Positions 1-9,072 are shown, counted from the stretch's first letter. The stretch: 64,000 nt of DNA from Hyphobacterium sp. CCMP332 (GCA_014323545.1 CP058647.1:3140001-3204000); one strand, 5' to 3'. Notes: generated by a model not told the origin, from the letters alone. A program made the numbers and translations.

Positions 1-462
1 AACATCCTTCATCTCTTTTAAATGATGCGCAATCGCCAGGGCTTTTCTTATTCTGCTGTCTGTGTTTTTGACCTTGTTCACAATATAGATCAGGGTACGC
101 TGCTTGCCCGGGGTCAATTGCTGAAAACGCTCCCAGGCCAATTCTTCCTGTCCCATTACTTCGATGAACTCTTCAGGCACATCCATTCCAAACTCTGAGC
201 GGTCTTTTTCAATTAATACTGAAATTTTACTTTCCTCTTCTATTTCCAGTTCTGATCGCACTTTTTTATTTAGTAATATATACCATCCATTTTTGGAAGG
301 CATGAGGGCAGCTCTTACTTTTTTTATGCCGTTAAGCGTGCAAATGACACGTCTGTTATCGCCTTCTATGTATTTTTTGGCTATCTCTTCGGGTACGATA
401 AAATGATGCCCCCAGAGATTGGTATTAAAGTTTTCTACCCTTGAATTGAATTGGTCTGTCAT
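1..462 (-). CDS. YdeI/OmpD-associated family protein (C-terminus cut by window edge)
   Basis: Reading leftwards from ATG at 462, 154 codons are open to the window edge, so the C-terminus is missing. The first ~90 residues fit a DUF1905-type beta-barrel domain (MTDQFNSRVENFNTNLWGHH, then GIKKVRAALMPSKNGWYILL). Residues ~95-154 (DVPEEF, AWERFQQLTPGKQRT, RKALAIAHHLKEMKDV) match the helical YdeI/OmpD-associated domain (PF13376 type). The family is often labelled bacteriocin-protection but has no firm biochemical role. The gene is divergent from the lipoprotein gene at 527, with 64 bases between the starts; an imperfect -7 box (TAAATTTT on the minus strand, 484-491) lies 21 bases upstream. Family call is by motif recognition. 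Confidence 0.75.
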   Translation of the reverse strand, partial: MTDQFNSRVENFNTNLWGHHFIVPEEIAKKYIEGDNRRVICTLNGIKKVRAALMPSKNGWYILLNKKVRSELEIEEESKISVLIEKDRSEFGMDVPEEFIEVMGQEELAWERFQQLTPGKQRTLIYIVNKVKNTDSRIRKALAIAHHLKEMKDV

Positions 463-526
463 TTTGAATTGCTAATAATGCTTAAAATTTAAATGAATAT
501 TTTTAGATTCACTTAAAAAAACAGCA

Positions 527-1606
527 ATGAAACGTACGTATTGGATCCAATTGATTGTCTTAGTCTTGATTATTTCTTCCTGTGGCAATAATGATGATGA
601 TTTATTTGATAACCTGAATAGCTTACCAGAAAGCAGCGAGGTTTTCTATTTGATCAATAATGATCGAGTTATGAAATGGACAACCGATGGGGAAGTATGG
701 ACGGATATCTACATCACTTTTAATGCAACGCAGAATACACCCAACAATGCTCAGTTTCAAACCGATGGCAAAAGAGTGTACGCCTATGCGGGAGGCACAC
801 TTTACGATGCCGAAAAGGGCGCTTATTACAATGTTCTGGGATTGGGAAATAACCCGGCCAATAAAGCAGACTTTGCACTGACCAATTTGGCTTCTCACAT
901 ATTGGATTATGTCACCGGCGAAATAAAAACGGTGCCTCACTCATTTGTTCAATTCAGTACCTTTCAATTGAGTTCTACCGGAGTTGACCTTACCAATGTT
1001 ACCGACTTTGTATCAACATTATCTATTGTTTTTGCCAATGTCAATGATGGCCGAATCATTTATTCTGATGATGATGGGGTAAGTTGGAAAGAAACCAATA
1101 CACAGGTTGGTGGACAGGACGTCAGTTTAGAAAAGGTTTGGGCCTATGGTGAAAAATTTTATGGCATAGCCAATGGACGAGTTCATCATTCCACCGATGC
1201 CATAAACTGGACGGAGTACAATGTGGACTATGATTTTATTGCTTCAGGTGGGGATACTACGGTCAATGCGATTGTTTCAAGTGTATTTGCAGAAAATGAT
1301 TATGTCAATTTCCGATTAGAGGAAAATGTAACTGTAGTCGGAGGTACAGCTTTTTCCAAAACTACATTGCTGGAATCGGAAAATGATGGGAATTCCTGGA
1401 CCGGAACTGAAATTGATATTAGTGGCCAAAGCAATGACATGATAATGAACATTTCCGGCATATATGTTACTGAAATTAACAGTGCGGAAAAGGGAGACCG
1501 ATCCTTGCATTATTCAAGTGATCTGGAAAACTGGAACCTGATAGAAGGCGAAAAAATGTATATGGAATATGTTTACCAGTTGTTCAAGGCTCAGACCGTA
1601 CGCTGA
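527..1606 (+). CDS. Lipoprotein with BNR/Asp-box-like beta-propeller repeats
   Basis: 359 residues. A short lipoprotein signal ends in IISSCGN, placing the lipidated Cys at residue 19, followed by an acidic NDDD stretch. The rest contains scattered Asp-box-like motifs: YSDDDGVSWKE, HHSTDAINWTE, SENDGNSWTG and HYSSDLENWN. These are typical of sialidase-type propellers and of Bacteroidota DUF6242-like lipoproteins. A surface or periplasmic binding protein is likely, but the ligand is unknown. No catalytic sialidase arginine triad could be assigned. The stop codon directly abuts the stop of the opposing SHOCT gene. The preceding -7-like box (TATTTTTA) is weak. Confidence 0.75.
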   Translation: MKRTYWIQLIVLVLIISSCGNNDDDLFDNLNSLPESSEVFYLINNDRVMKWTTDGEVWTDIYITFNATQNTPNNAQFQTDGKRVYAYAGGTLYDAEKGAYYNVLGLGNNPANKADFALTNLASHILDYVTGEIKTVPHSFVQFSTFQLSSTGVDLTNVTDFVSTLSIVFANVNDGRIIYSDDDGVSWKETNTQVGGQDVSLEKVWAYGEKFYGIANGRVHHSTDAINWTEYNVDYDFIASGGDTTVNAIVSSVFAENDYVNFRLEENVTVVGGTAFSKTTLLESENDGNSWTGTEIDISGQSNDMIMNISGIYVTEINSAEKGDRSLHYSSDLENWNLIEGEKMYMEYVYQLFKAQTVR

Positions 1607-1936
1607 TCAGGAAAGTAATTTATTTTTAGCTTTCTTATATTCATCATCATCGATGGCCCCATTGGCGTGAAGCGCATGGAGTTTTCCCAGTTCTTCGCTG
1701 ATACGCTCTCCCTGTGCTTCTTTTAGCTCTTTTATCTGTGCTTTTTCCAGGGCATCGGTTTGTCGGCTTTTTGATGATAACACAGCGATCAATCCGATCA
1801 GTGGACTAAGCAGTACGGATATCAGAATGGTTTTCCAAAAACCGATCAATCGGTTGTCTCCCAAAAGACCTAAAAGTGCGCTGGGTAATAGCCAACCTGC
1901 AATTATTGCAAATGTATACTCATTAAATATTTCCAC
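1607..1936 (-). CDS. Small membrane protein with C-terminal SHOCT domain
   Basis: 109 residues starting at GTG 1936; no in-frame ATG precedes the first membrane segment. Two hydrophobic segments (about residues 8-25 and 33-54) are followed by a charged helix rich in Glu/Lys/Ala. The last ~27 residues (LGKLHALHANGAIDDDEYKKAKNKLL) carry the SHOCT signature: hydrophobic helix, Gly-Ala-Ile, Asp-Glu-Tyr, Lys-Leu-Leu. SHOCT domains usually sit at the C-terminus of small membrane or regulatory proteins and are thought to mediate oligomerisation. The molecular role is unknown. It lies downstream of the cyclophilin gene on the same strand, 76 bases away. Confidence 0.7.
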   Translation of the reverse strand: MEIFNEYTFAIIAGWLLPSALLGLLGDNRLIGFWKTILISVLLSPLIGLIAVLSSKSRQTDALEKAQIKELKEAQGERISEELGKLHALHANGAIDDDEYKKAKNKLLS

Positions 1937-2012
1937 AGAGATAATATTTAATTAATCAGAATATACAATTCATATTTGATTGATCAATCGTTGGGATTTT
2001 AATCATTCAAGC

Positions 2013-3434
2013 TTAACGCTTAATTATTTTACCCCGCTTCGAATTTGAAGAACCGCTAATTGAATAAAAATAAATGCCATCTGCTTCCTTGCTAATGTCA
2101 ATGAGTTCAATCTCAGAAGATAATTCTTTTTCGAAAATCATTGCTCCGTTAATGTCATGAATTTTAATTATAGTATTGGAATTGGATTCTGATTTTACGG
2201 TGAAGATTCCCGAATTTGGATTGGGAAAGATCATTTCAAAATCCAGCAGACTTCCTTCCAGACTGCTGATAATATTGCTGGTTGTAAATTGACGTACTTC
2301 TGAAAAATCCCCTGGCACTCCATTTTTAATTGAACTAACACCCCAGTAATAGGTCGAATTGGCATTCAATGGTGCCGGAACAAAATCTGTTTTCCAGGTA
2401 ATTGTATCAACCACGTTAAAATTTGGAATTTCAAGCGTAGGGAGCGTGGAAATCACAAAATTGTATTGTGTAGCACCGGGTACACTGTACCATTCGAATA
2501 TCGGATTCATATATACGCTATTGGACATATCCAGAGGTTTTTTAAGTATTGGAGCTGCAATATATGTTGTAAAAGTTCTCGTTTCCGAGGCTTTCATCTT
2601 TCCACCATTATTGGTTAGAACTCTCCAATAATAAGTCACAAAACCCTGCTCCAGATTATCGAGGGGTTTTATACTTGTTTTGCTTTTTGAAACGTTTTCG
2701 AAATAGTCGATGCTGCTAAAATCAGATTGTTTTGAAAATTCAATTCTATAAAGTAAAAAGTCGTTTGAATTCACTGTGGTCCAGCTAAATGTTTCATCTC
2801 CAAATAAATCCACTGCGCTGTCCGCAGGTGCTGTCAAACTTGGCGCCATTGAAGGTGAGGTAGTGTCTTCACCTACGTAAGTAATGAACATATCGATTTT
2901 ATCGAGCGGCCTGTCATTGGCATCGGTTGGCGCCGCTTCCACAGAGTCCACCACATTCATTCCGCTAATAACTTTTCCATATAAGGTATAATTGCCATTG
3001 AGATTGCTGTTATTGGCAAGATTGACATAAAACTGTGAAGTAGCGCTGTTGGGATCGGTTGACCTTGCCGCACCGATGGTACTTCTGCTATGAGAAAGCG
3101 GGTTGAATTCTGCCGGAACGGTATTTTGCCATGGAGCTCCTTGTCCCCATGTGGAGGGAGGTCCTGATCTTGAATTCGGGTCGCCACCCTGGATTACAAA
3201 ATTTGGTACAACCCTGTGAAATGCGAGTGAATCATAAAAACCCTGTTGTGCAAGGGTATCGAAATTTTCACAATGCAGAGGTGCAATCGTTGGATACAAT
3301 TCCATTCTGTAAGTTCCAAAAGTATCGGGATATTGCCTTACCAGCACATCGTAAAGGGGTTTGCCATTAAATTGGGCTTTTACTGAAATTGGAAAGGTGC
3401 AAATGACTATGAAGAGAATAATTATATTTTTCAT
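2013..3434 (-). CDS. Secreted cyclophilin-type peptidyl-prolyl isomerase with Fn3-like domains and T9SS type A sorting domain
   Basis: 473 residues. Signal peptide ends near VKA-Q (residue 20). Residues ~25-190 are a cyclophilin domain: the core FHRVVPNFVIQGGDP keeps the catalytic Arg (R74), Phe79 and Gln82 equivalent to human CypA R55, F60 and Q63, and is followed by a GAARS..NSATSQFYVNL stretch. Residues ~200-390 hold two Ig/fibronectin-like units (FSWTTVNSNDFLLYRIEFSK; FEWYSVPGATQYNFVIS). Residues ~398-473 form a T9SS type A signal (MIFPNPNSGIFTV ... DGIYFYSI ... GKIIKR). It should isomerise X-Pro bonds outside the cell or on the surface. Bacteroidota cyclophilins are usually periplasmic single-domain proteins, so the fusion is notable. 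A -7-like box TAGATTTA on the minus strand lies at 3450-3457. Confidence 0.88.
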   Translation of the reverse strand: MKNIIILFIVICTFPISVKAQFNGKPLYDVLVRQYPDTFGTYRMELYPTIAPLHCENFDTLAQQGFYDSLAFHRVVPNFVIQGGDPNSRSGPPSTWGQGAPWQNTVPAEFNPLSHSRSTIGAARSTDPNSATSQFYVNLANNSNLNGNYTLYGKVISGMNVVDSVEAAPTDANDRPLDKIDMFITYVGEDTTSPSMAPSLTAPADSAVDLFGDETFSWTTVNSNDFLLYRIEFSKQSDFSSIDYFENVSKSKTSIKPLDNLEQGFVTYYWRVLTNNGGKMKASETRTFTTYIAAPILKKPLDMSNSVYMNPIFEWYSVPGATQYNFVISTLPTLEIPNFNVVDTITWKTDFVPAPLNANSTYYWGVSSIKNGVPGDFSEVRQFTTSNIISSLEGSLLDFEMIFPNPNSGIFTVKSESNSNTIIKIHDINGAMIFEKELSSEIELIDISKEADGIYFYSISGSSNSKRGKIIKR

Positions 3435-3561
3435 TCAATTGAATTTTATTAAATCTAGCAATTCTTTGATAGAAAAGAAATCCGCTATTGCCGAATTGGA
3501 GTCTTAAATTTCAGGATAAATTAGAATTGTAAATTGAACTCTAAATTTTATTACGAAAGGG

Positions 3562-5070
3562 TTAATATATGATCTCCTTTATAATGAGGATTTTTTCATC
3601 GTTTGAAAAATAGGAAGCATAATACTTATTTTTCATTTTCACTGTCCAGGCCGGTATAATCCCGCCTTCTTCTTCAATTATTTCTTTTTCTTCATCCATG
3701 TCTTTTTCGTATTCGAGTTTGTAAGTGTATGAGGCTTCATTATCTCTTACGACAAGTGTCAATTTATCATCCTCAGGAGGAAGAACATTCATGGTTGAAC
3801 TCAATGGAAATAAAGCTTCCTGTGTTTCTAAATTTACATTAAAATATTTACTCCATTTCAAAACATCATAGCCATCAAAAGCAAAAATGAGTGCAGGCCC
3901 TACCGAGACTTTTGAATTGTGTTCTTTCCAGGGCAATCTGGATACAAAATCAATTTCTCTGAAAATATGTCCTGAATGTTTTATATCCATATGTTCAAAC
4001 ACCAGCACCAGTTCCTTTTTATTAAAAATGTTGAAATGGGTAAGATTGTATTTATTCCAGACCAGATGTTTGATTTCTTTAGCTTTATGCAAGCTGTCCA
4101 CTTTGTGTAATAGTTCAATATTCAATGGTTGAAATTTCTCCCGGCTTATTCGGGTGTTTTCAAAATCGAATAAAGCGTAATATATGCCCAGAAAAAGTTC
4201 GGAAAATTCAAGTTTTGAGGCAATGAAAACCTTATTGTCATCGATAAAATTCAAAGTGAGATCGTCTTTGATATCACCCATATTGATAGAATCGGAGAGA
4301 ATATTTAGGAAATCAAAGCCGCTGCTCAAAACCGGGTATTTATAGACTTCAAGATCGCCTTCCAGGTTTGAATTAGCAACAAATACATCGCCCTGGTCAT
4401 TGACTTTTACCTCATAAATGAACATGCCATCTTCAAAATCTATATGTCCGCTGTCCAATTCCTGTACGTTCTGATCAAAAACCTTATAGTCTAATTTTAG
4501 TTGATTTTTGGAGTAGTCGTAGATATAGAAAAGATATTTGGATTCCCTGAGTGAAACACTCATGTTAAATCTGTATTCCAGATGAACTTCAACCTTTTCA
4601 TCCCTTCGCGCTGAAATTGCAATATTTTCATCTGCAATGACATCCGCCTTATTATCATTAAAGTGTTCCTCTTCCACAGACTTATTCCACAATTGTCTTT
4701 CTGAAATGAGTTTGCCAGTTTTCTCATCAATTCTTCTAAGGTATAGCGTGGCTCTATTTGGATCTGACTGTTTTACAGTGCTGAAAATATTCAATACACC
4801 TTCAAATAATTCATCTTGAATAACATATTCATTTTCTTTGAGCTTCAGCTCGTATTCCCATAGCAATTTGCCTTTTAAATTGTAACAATGTGACTTCCAT
4901 ACAGCACCTTCCTCGGGAAAAGTGACAATGATATTACCTCTTTCTGCAGTTACAGCATGAAAGCCGGTAGGCAAAGATTCGGGAGAAAATTTTTCTATGA
5001 CTATTTGTGCCTTTATTTCAAAGAATGAAACCAAAAACACAAGAAAAATACAAAGGCTGCGCTTATTCAT
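3562..5070 (-). CDS. Secreted protein of unknown function
   Basis: 502 residues. Signal peptide (residues 1-22, ending FFEIKAQ). The mature part is rich in beta strands and aromatic/charged alternation with no cysteine cluster, lipobox or sorting domain. Phrases such as KGKLLWEYELKLKENEY, DQGDVFVANSNLEGDLEVYKYP and IFAFDGYDVLKWSKYF look like blades of a degenerate beta-propeller of the kind found across this window, but no named family is recognised. An acidic linker (DMDEEKEIIEEEGG) precedes the last ~30 residues. It stands alone, divergent from the gene at 5346. Function unknown. Confidence 0.7.
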   Translation of the reverse strand: MNKRSLCIFLVFLVSFFEIKAQIVIEKFSPESLPTGFHAVTAERGNIIVTFPEEGAVWKSHCYNLKGKLLWEYELKLKENEYVIQDELFEGVLNIFSTVKQSDPNRATLYLRRIDEKTGKLISERQLWNKSVEEEHFNDNKADVIADENIAISARRDEKVEVHLEYRFNMSVSLRESKYLFYIYDYSKNQLKLDYKVFDQNVQELDSGHIDFEDGMFIYEVKVNDQGDVFVANSNLEGDLEVYKYPVLSSGFDFLNILSDSINMGDIKDDLTLNFIDDNKVFIASKLEFSELFLGIYYALFDFENTRISREKFQPLNIELLHKVDSLHKAKEIKHLVWNKYNLTHFNIFNKKELVLVFEHMDIKHSGHIFREIDFVSRLPWKEHNSKVSVGPALIFAFDGYDVLKWSKYFNVNLETQEALFPLSSTMNVLPPEDDKLTLVVRDNEASYTYKLEYEKDMDEEKEIIEEEGGIIPAWTVKMKNKYYASYFSNDEKILIIKEIIY

Positions 5071-5310
5071 TATTTGTTTTTGCGGTTATTTAATTGGCTC
5101 TTAGGAGAAGCTTCAATATACAAAAATCTCTTTATTTCTGAATTAAAGACTTTATTCAGGATGCTACATTTATTAATTATTCAGATTAATTATTTGAATT
5201 ATTGGAAATATTGAAAGCACGATCGATTTTAAATCTTCAAATAATACAATTTGTAATGACCGCTAAATTTTATATTCATTCATTATTAAATCTCAAAGTC
5301 TTGCCGATTA

Positions 5311-5341
5311 TTTTCGATTTTTATAAAATGCCTTAGGTTTG
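5311..5341 (+). promoter_or_regulatory. Promoter with -7 box four bases before the start codon
   Basis: A full Bacteroidota -7 match, TAGGTTTG, occupies 5334-5341, with TTTT in the -33 position (5311-5314) and a 19-base spacer. Only tcaa separates the -7 box from ATG 5346, so the transcript would start at or next to the start codon. Confidence 0.6.
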
Positions 5342-5345
5342 TCAA

Positions 5346-6032
5346 ATGCGAAAAGCACTTAAAATTTTTAGCGTTTGCTTAATTGCATTTTTAGCAATCA
5401 GTTTTGTAGCATTCCAAATAATGGACGAACCAATGCCAAAAGGAGAAGAGGGCATTGAGGCAGAAAAACTAGCGGATAGAATGCTAATGGCCTTAAACAA
5501 AAGAGCTTGGGATTCAGTGAAAGTGGTTTCTTGGTCCTATCCACCCGGACATCACTATACCTGGTTTAAAAAACTTGACAGTGTTATTGTAAATTGGGAA
5601 AACATAACGGTTTATTTGAACACAAAAGCAAAGAAGGGAAGGGTTCAAAGTAAAACAACAATTAGCTCAAAAGACACTTCTGAAATAATTCAAACAGCAT
5701 ATGAATACTTTATAAATGATTCCTTTTGGTTAGGAGCTCCGTTTAAAGTGAGGGATTCCGGAACTAAAAGAAAAGTGGTTAACTATGAAGGCAATAAAGC
5801 CCTGTTGGTCACTTATACTTCCGGAGGTGTAACACCAGGAGATACGTATTTATGGATTTTAGATGACAATTATCGGCCAAAATCATGGAAGTTTTGGGTG
5901 AGTATAATCCCGGTTGGTGGTGTCGAATTTACCTGGGATGACTGGAAAAGTATCAATGGGGCATTAATTAGTACATCGCACAAAGGCCCTCTTAATCTTA
6001 AAATAGAAGTTTCAGATTTAAAGGGTTCTTGA
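5346..6032 (+). CDS. Membrane-anchored or exported protein of unknown function, Rof-like gene partner
   Basis: 228 residues. An N-terminal hydrophobic segment (residues 8-24, FSVCLIAFLAISFVAF) is an uncleaved anchor or signal. The remaining ~200 residues are globular and Trp/Tyr rich (WSYPPGHHYTWF; DTYLWILDDNYRPKSWKFWV; VEFTWDDWKSINGALIST). The closing pattern, a strand, a 'D.NYRPKSW' turn and a 'W..WK.I.GA.IST' strand, resembles LolA-like folds that gauge a substrate, but this is a weak structural impression. It is followed after one base by the small Rof-like gene, so the two are probably co-transcribed. No recognised family. Confidence 0.7.
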   Translation: MRKALKIFSVCLIAFLAISFVAFQIMDEPMPKGEEGIEAEKLADRMLMALNKRAWDSVKVVSWSYPPGHHYTWFKKLDSVIVNWENITVYLNTKAKKGRVQSKTTISSKDTSEIIQTAYEYFINDSFWLGAPFKVRDSGTKRKVVNYEGNKALLVTYTSGGVTPGDTYLWILDDNYRPKSWKFWVSIIPVGGVEFTWDDWKSINGALISTSHKGPLNLKIEVSDLKGS

Positions 6033-6033
6033 T

Positions 6034-6261
6034 ATGCCATATATTCCTATAAATTGTTCGTTTCATGATATTTTGCTTGATAGAATTACCAGAAACAAAA
6101 TTTGCAGAATTCAGTACAAAATCAATGATGAAATAGAATTCTATGAGGGTCAACTTTATGATATCTATTCCAAATTGGGAGAAGAATATCTAATTGGCGA
6201 GAATGATTTTAAAATTCGTCTGGATAAAATAATGTTCCTCGATGATATTGAAAATAAGTAA
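6034..6261 (+). CDS. Rof-like (Rho-binding antiterminator family) small protein
   Basis: 75 residues. The pattern YIPINCSFHDILL at the N-terminus and IRLDKIMFL near the C-terminus match the hallmark ends of E. coli Rof (YaeO), where 'Y.PINC...D.LE' opens the small Sm-like barrel and 'RLDKI' closes it. Rof binds transcription terminator Rho and blocks RNA loading. Length (75 versus ~84) fits. The middle strand (FYEGQLYDIYSKLGEEYLIGEN) also aligns in spacing. The gene follows the anchored protein at 5346 with one intervening base. Assignment is from motif recall, not a search; an unrelated small barrel is possible. Confidence 0.6.
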   Translation: MPYIPINCSFHDILLDRITRNKICRIQYKINDEIEFYEGQLYDIYSKLGEEYLIGENDFKIRLDKIMFLDDIENK

Positions 6262-6288
6262 ATCCTTTTTCAGTATTTCTAATTCTCT

Positions 6289-7800
6289 TCAGTTCTCTTT
6301 ATTTATTTTTCTTGTGTATTTAATTAGTTCTTCGCCCGGAACGATGTAGGTGCGATTTTCCCAGTCTTTGGGAGAATGTGCCAATTCTTTTTTGAAGTTC
6401 ATAAACTTCGCTTGCTCCACTTTGTCAAAGTCTTCTTCGTTCAAAGTTTCATGTTCCAATACAAGCAATTCCCATTTACTTTGAACATTGAAGAGTAAAT
6501 CAACATCAAATTTTATCTGACTTAATTCCTTATCAATAAAAAAACGTTTTTCTTTTTTCAGAAACGAAAATTTCCGGTCAATAGCGGCCATTTCACTTTC
6601 TTCTGCCAATATGAATTTTAAATGGTAATGATCGGGTCCTTTATCAAAAATCACACGCCCTTTCCGCTTATTAATTGCATGCCCAAAGCCTAATATTTTT
6701 ATGTTTTCTGTGCTTTTACCTTTGGCATAGGCATAATCCATTTGGTGTATGCCAAAATCACTAGTGGAAATAAAAATTTCTCCTTCAAAGAGCCCTGTTC
6801 GCTTTGGTGAGAATTTAATCCGGTAAACAAGTTCTCCGTTGTAGAATTCAATATTTTCAAGCTTAAATCGATATTTCCCTTTCTTTTTTAGAAATTCGGT
6901 ATTTTCTCCTTCCAATGTAGAAAATTCTTTTATCAGCTTGCCTGTTTCGTATTTTATCGAAGCCGTTGGGATTTTAAAATTCAGACTGTCATCCTTGGAA
7001 TAGTCACTCTCATTGTTTTCGTCTTCCGAAGGATTAAATTTAAATCCGAAGATCCCTGTTTTGAATTTGTAATAGACATCTGGATTTTTAATTGCATTCT
7101 CAAAATCAGCAATTATTTCAGTCATTTGTTCCTCAATTTCTTTTAATAGAGCATCCTGATCACCCTCTTCCAATGATATTCCCTGAATGGGTTTTAGTTT
7201 GTATTTATAGTCAAAAGAATACAGATCAAAAATAGCATCGTTATAATCCGTAAAAACAGCAGGGATTTTATTAAAAATAGCATCAAATTTATCTTTGCTC
7301 ATCCCTTTGAAATTTGATTTTACAATCCGGGCTGTGTTTTGTTTGGAAAATGGCGTTTGAATAAAACTATGTACAAACAACCTTTGTCTTTGATTTATCT
7401 GCGGATGATTTTTTGAATAATTTTCAACTGCTCTTTCTATTATTTCTTCAACACTTAGATTTCTTGAATAAACCTTTACCTCGGAGAGATTAATATTTGC
7501 CGGTTTTAAATAAAATGAAGTTTGGGACAGCGCTTTTTCATAGGGCAATTTCAAGGTTTCATAACCCATATAGCTGATTAAAATGGTGTCATTTGATTGA
7601 ATGTGTTCGGCAGATAAAACAAAGCGTCCGTCCGAATTGCTGATGGTTCCTATCGATTTGCCTGAAACAGCAATACTTGCATAGGGCAAAACTTGATTAC
7701 TTTCAAGATCGACAACCAGCCCATTGATACTGAGCCCGGCAGCTTCGATGGCGCAAGTAAAAAGCAATAAGAACATGGCCGGGAACGCTTTTATATACAT
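6289..7800 (-). CDS. Secreted CarboxypepD_reg-like domain protein (DUF5686-like)
   Basis: 503 residues. Signal peptide to about residue 21 (AIEAAG). Residues ~24-110 are a CarboxypepD_reg-like (TonB-box-associated) beta-sandwich: INGLVVDLESNQVLPYASIAV, then SIGTISNSDGRFVLS, ISYMGYETLKL, SEVKVYSR. The remainder is strand- and Lys/Glu-rich with no further named domain, resembling the DUF5686 arrangement common in Bacteroidota, in which a regulatory domain precedes a long envelope domain. Likely outer-membrane or periplasmic; substrate unknown. It ends 28 bases from the Rof-like gene (convergent) with no clear terminator between them. Confidence 0.72.
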   Translation of the reverse strand: MYIKAFPAMFLLLFTCAIEAAGLSINGLVVDLESNQVLPYASIAVSGKSIGTISNSDGRFVLSAEHIQSNDTILISYMGYETLKLPYEKALSQTSFYLKPANINLSEVKVYSRNLSVEEIIERAVENYSKNHPQINQRQRLFVHSFIQTPFSKQNTARIVKSNFKGMSKDKFDAIFNKIPAVFTDYNDAIFDLYSFDYKYKLKPIQGISLEEGDQDALLKEIEEQMTEIIADFENAIKNPDVYYKFKTGIFGFKFNPSEDENNESDYSKDDSLNFKIPTASIKYETGKLIKEFSTLEGENTEFLKKKGKYRFKLENIEFYNGELVYRIKFSPKRTGLFEGEIFISTSDFGIHQMDYAYAKGKSTENIKILGFGHAINKRKGRVIFDKGPDHYHLKFILAEESEMAAIDRKFSFLKKEKRFFIDKELSQIKFDVDLLFNVQSKWELLVLEHETLNEEDFDKVEQAKFMNFKKELAHSPKDWENRTYIVPGEELIKYTRKINKEN

Positions 7801-7934
7801 TCAACACTTGTTTTGTAGTGTAAATACTTTCCAACGTTTATTTTAATTCAAAATTGGTAAAAAAACCATCAAGTATATTCGGCTTTAAAAAATAGGTATA
7901 TGGATTTTCTTATTTTTAAAGGAATTCAGCTAAA

Positions 7935-9005
7935 ATGAAAAAACTACAATGGACAAGAGCTTTAATAATAACATTTACCTGGGCACTATTGGGCATTTTT
8001 CAAACTTTTTACGATCATCTTTTTCTAAAAAGTCATTTTATAAGTGAATCTTCGGAGCAATATGAATTTGTTACTGTACTGATTTCTAATTTTCTATTCG
8101 GATTATTTGGTGGGTTTATTGGAGGAATGGTTCTCATTTTTGTTGACGAGAGATACAGAACCAGACCATACATCTATACAGTTAGTATAATTGTTTTCTT
8201 CTTTTTAGCAATTACCGGGACCATAACCGTCTTGTATTCTCTCGTCTTATCTTCGCTTGCTTTTCCACTCTTTTCAGAAGGCTGGATTAACAATTTTGAG
8301 CTATTGGTTTACACAAGTATGCATTTGAAGAACCTACTTTTCTGGGGTTCTACAGTAGCCATAACCTATTTCTTTTTGCAAATGAGTAATAAATTTGGCC
8401 CGGGTATATTATTCAAAATACTTATTGGCAAGTACAATATTCCCAAGACAGAAAACCGGATATTTATGTTTCTCGATTTAAAATCCTCAACCAGCATCGC
8501 GGAAAAATTGGGTAGTGAGAAATACCACGAATTTCTAAAAGATGTTTTTTCAGATATAACTGCTGCCATCATTAACTCCGGTGGAGAAATCTATCAGTAT
8601 GTCGGCGATGAAGTTGTAATTTCCTGGAAGGCCGGTGAAAAGTTAAAAAATAATGATTCAATTCGATGTTACTTCGAAATTCAAAATTCCATAGCGAAAC
8701 TGAGTTCAAAATACCTCGATAAATACTCACAAATTCCCGAATTTAAAGCAGGGGCCCATTATGGAGCAGTGGTTGCCGGGGAAATAGGCGTTATCAAAAG
8801 AGACATTACTTATTCGGGAGATACCTTAAATACATGTGCCAGAATTCAGGCCGAATGCAATAATCTAGACAGCAAGTTTTTAATCTCTAATGATTTATTT
8901 CAATTGATTAAGAACATCTCTAAAGAGTTTTCCTTCCTGACAAAAGGAGATATCATTTTACGTGGTAAAAAAGAACCATTAAACCTTTTGTCAGTTTCAA
9001 GTTAA
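7935..9005 (+). CDS. Membrane class III adenylate/guanylate cyclase
   Basis: 356 residues. Four hydrophobic segments in residues ~8-150 form a membrane region, followed by a class III cyclase homology domain (~174-350). Every catalytic position expected for an active enzyme is present: metal-binding Asp181 (FLDLKSST) and Asp225 (YVGDEVV), base-recognition Lys271 (FKAGAHYG) and Asp290 (KRDITYSGD), and the transition-state Asn299/Arg303 pair (LNTCAR). The Lys/Asp pair favours ATP over GTP, so cAMP is the predicted product. No HAMP or known sensor domain separates membrane and catalytic parts. It is a single gene; a -7-like TATTTTTA lies 16 bases upstream. Confidence 0.88.
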   Translation: MKKLQWTRALIITFTWALLGIFQTFYDHLFLKSHFISESSEQYEFVTVLISNFLFGLFGGFIGGMVLIFVDERYRTRPYIYTVSIIVFFFLAITGTITVLYSLVLSSLAFPLFSEGWINNFELLVYTSMHLKNLLFWGSTVAITYFFLQMSNKFGPGILFKILIGKYNIPKTENRIFMFLDLKSSTSIAEKLGSEKYHEFLKDVFSDITAAIINSGGEIYQYVGDEVVISWKAGEKLKNNDSIRCYFEIQNSIAKLSSKYLDKYSQIPEFKAGAHYGAVVAGEIGVIKRDITYSGDTLNTCARIQAECNNLDSKFLISNDLFQLIKNISKEFSFLTKGDIILRGKKEPLNLLSVSS

Positions 9006-9072
9006 ATAGCGCATAAACTTCCGGAATAGATTGTATAAATTTATAAAGATCAGATTGATTAAGTTTTCAAAA

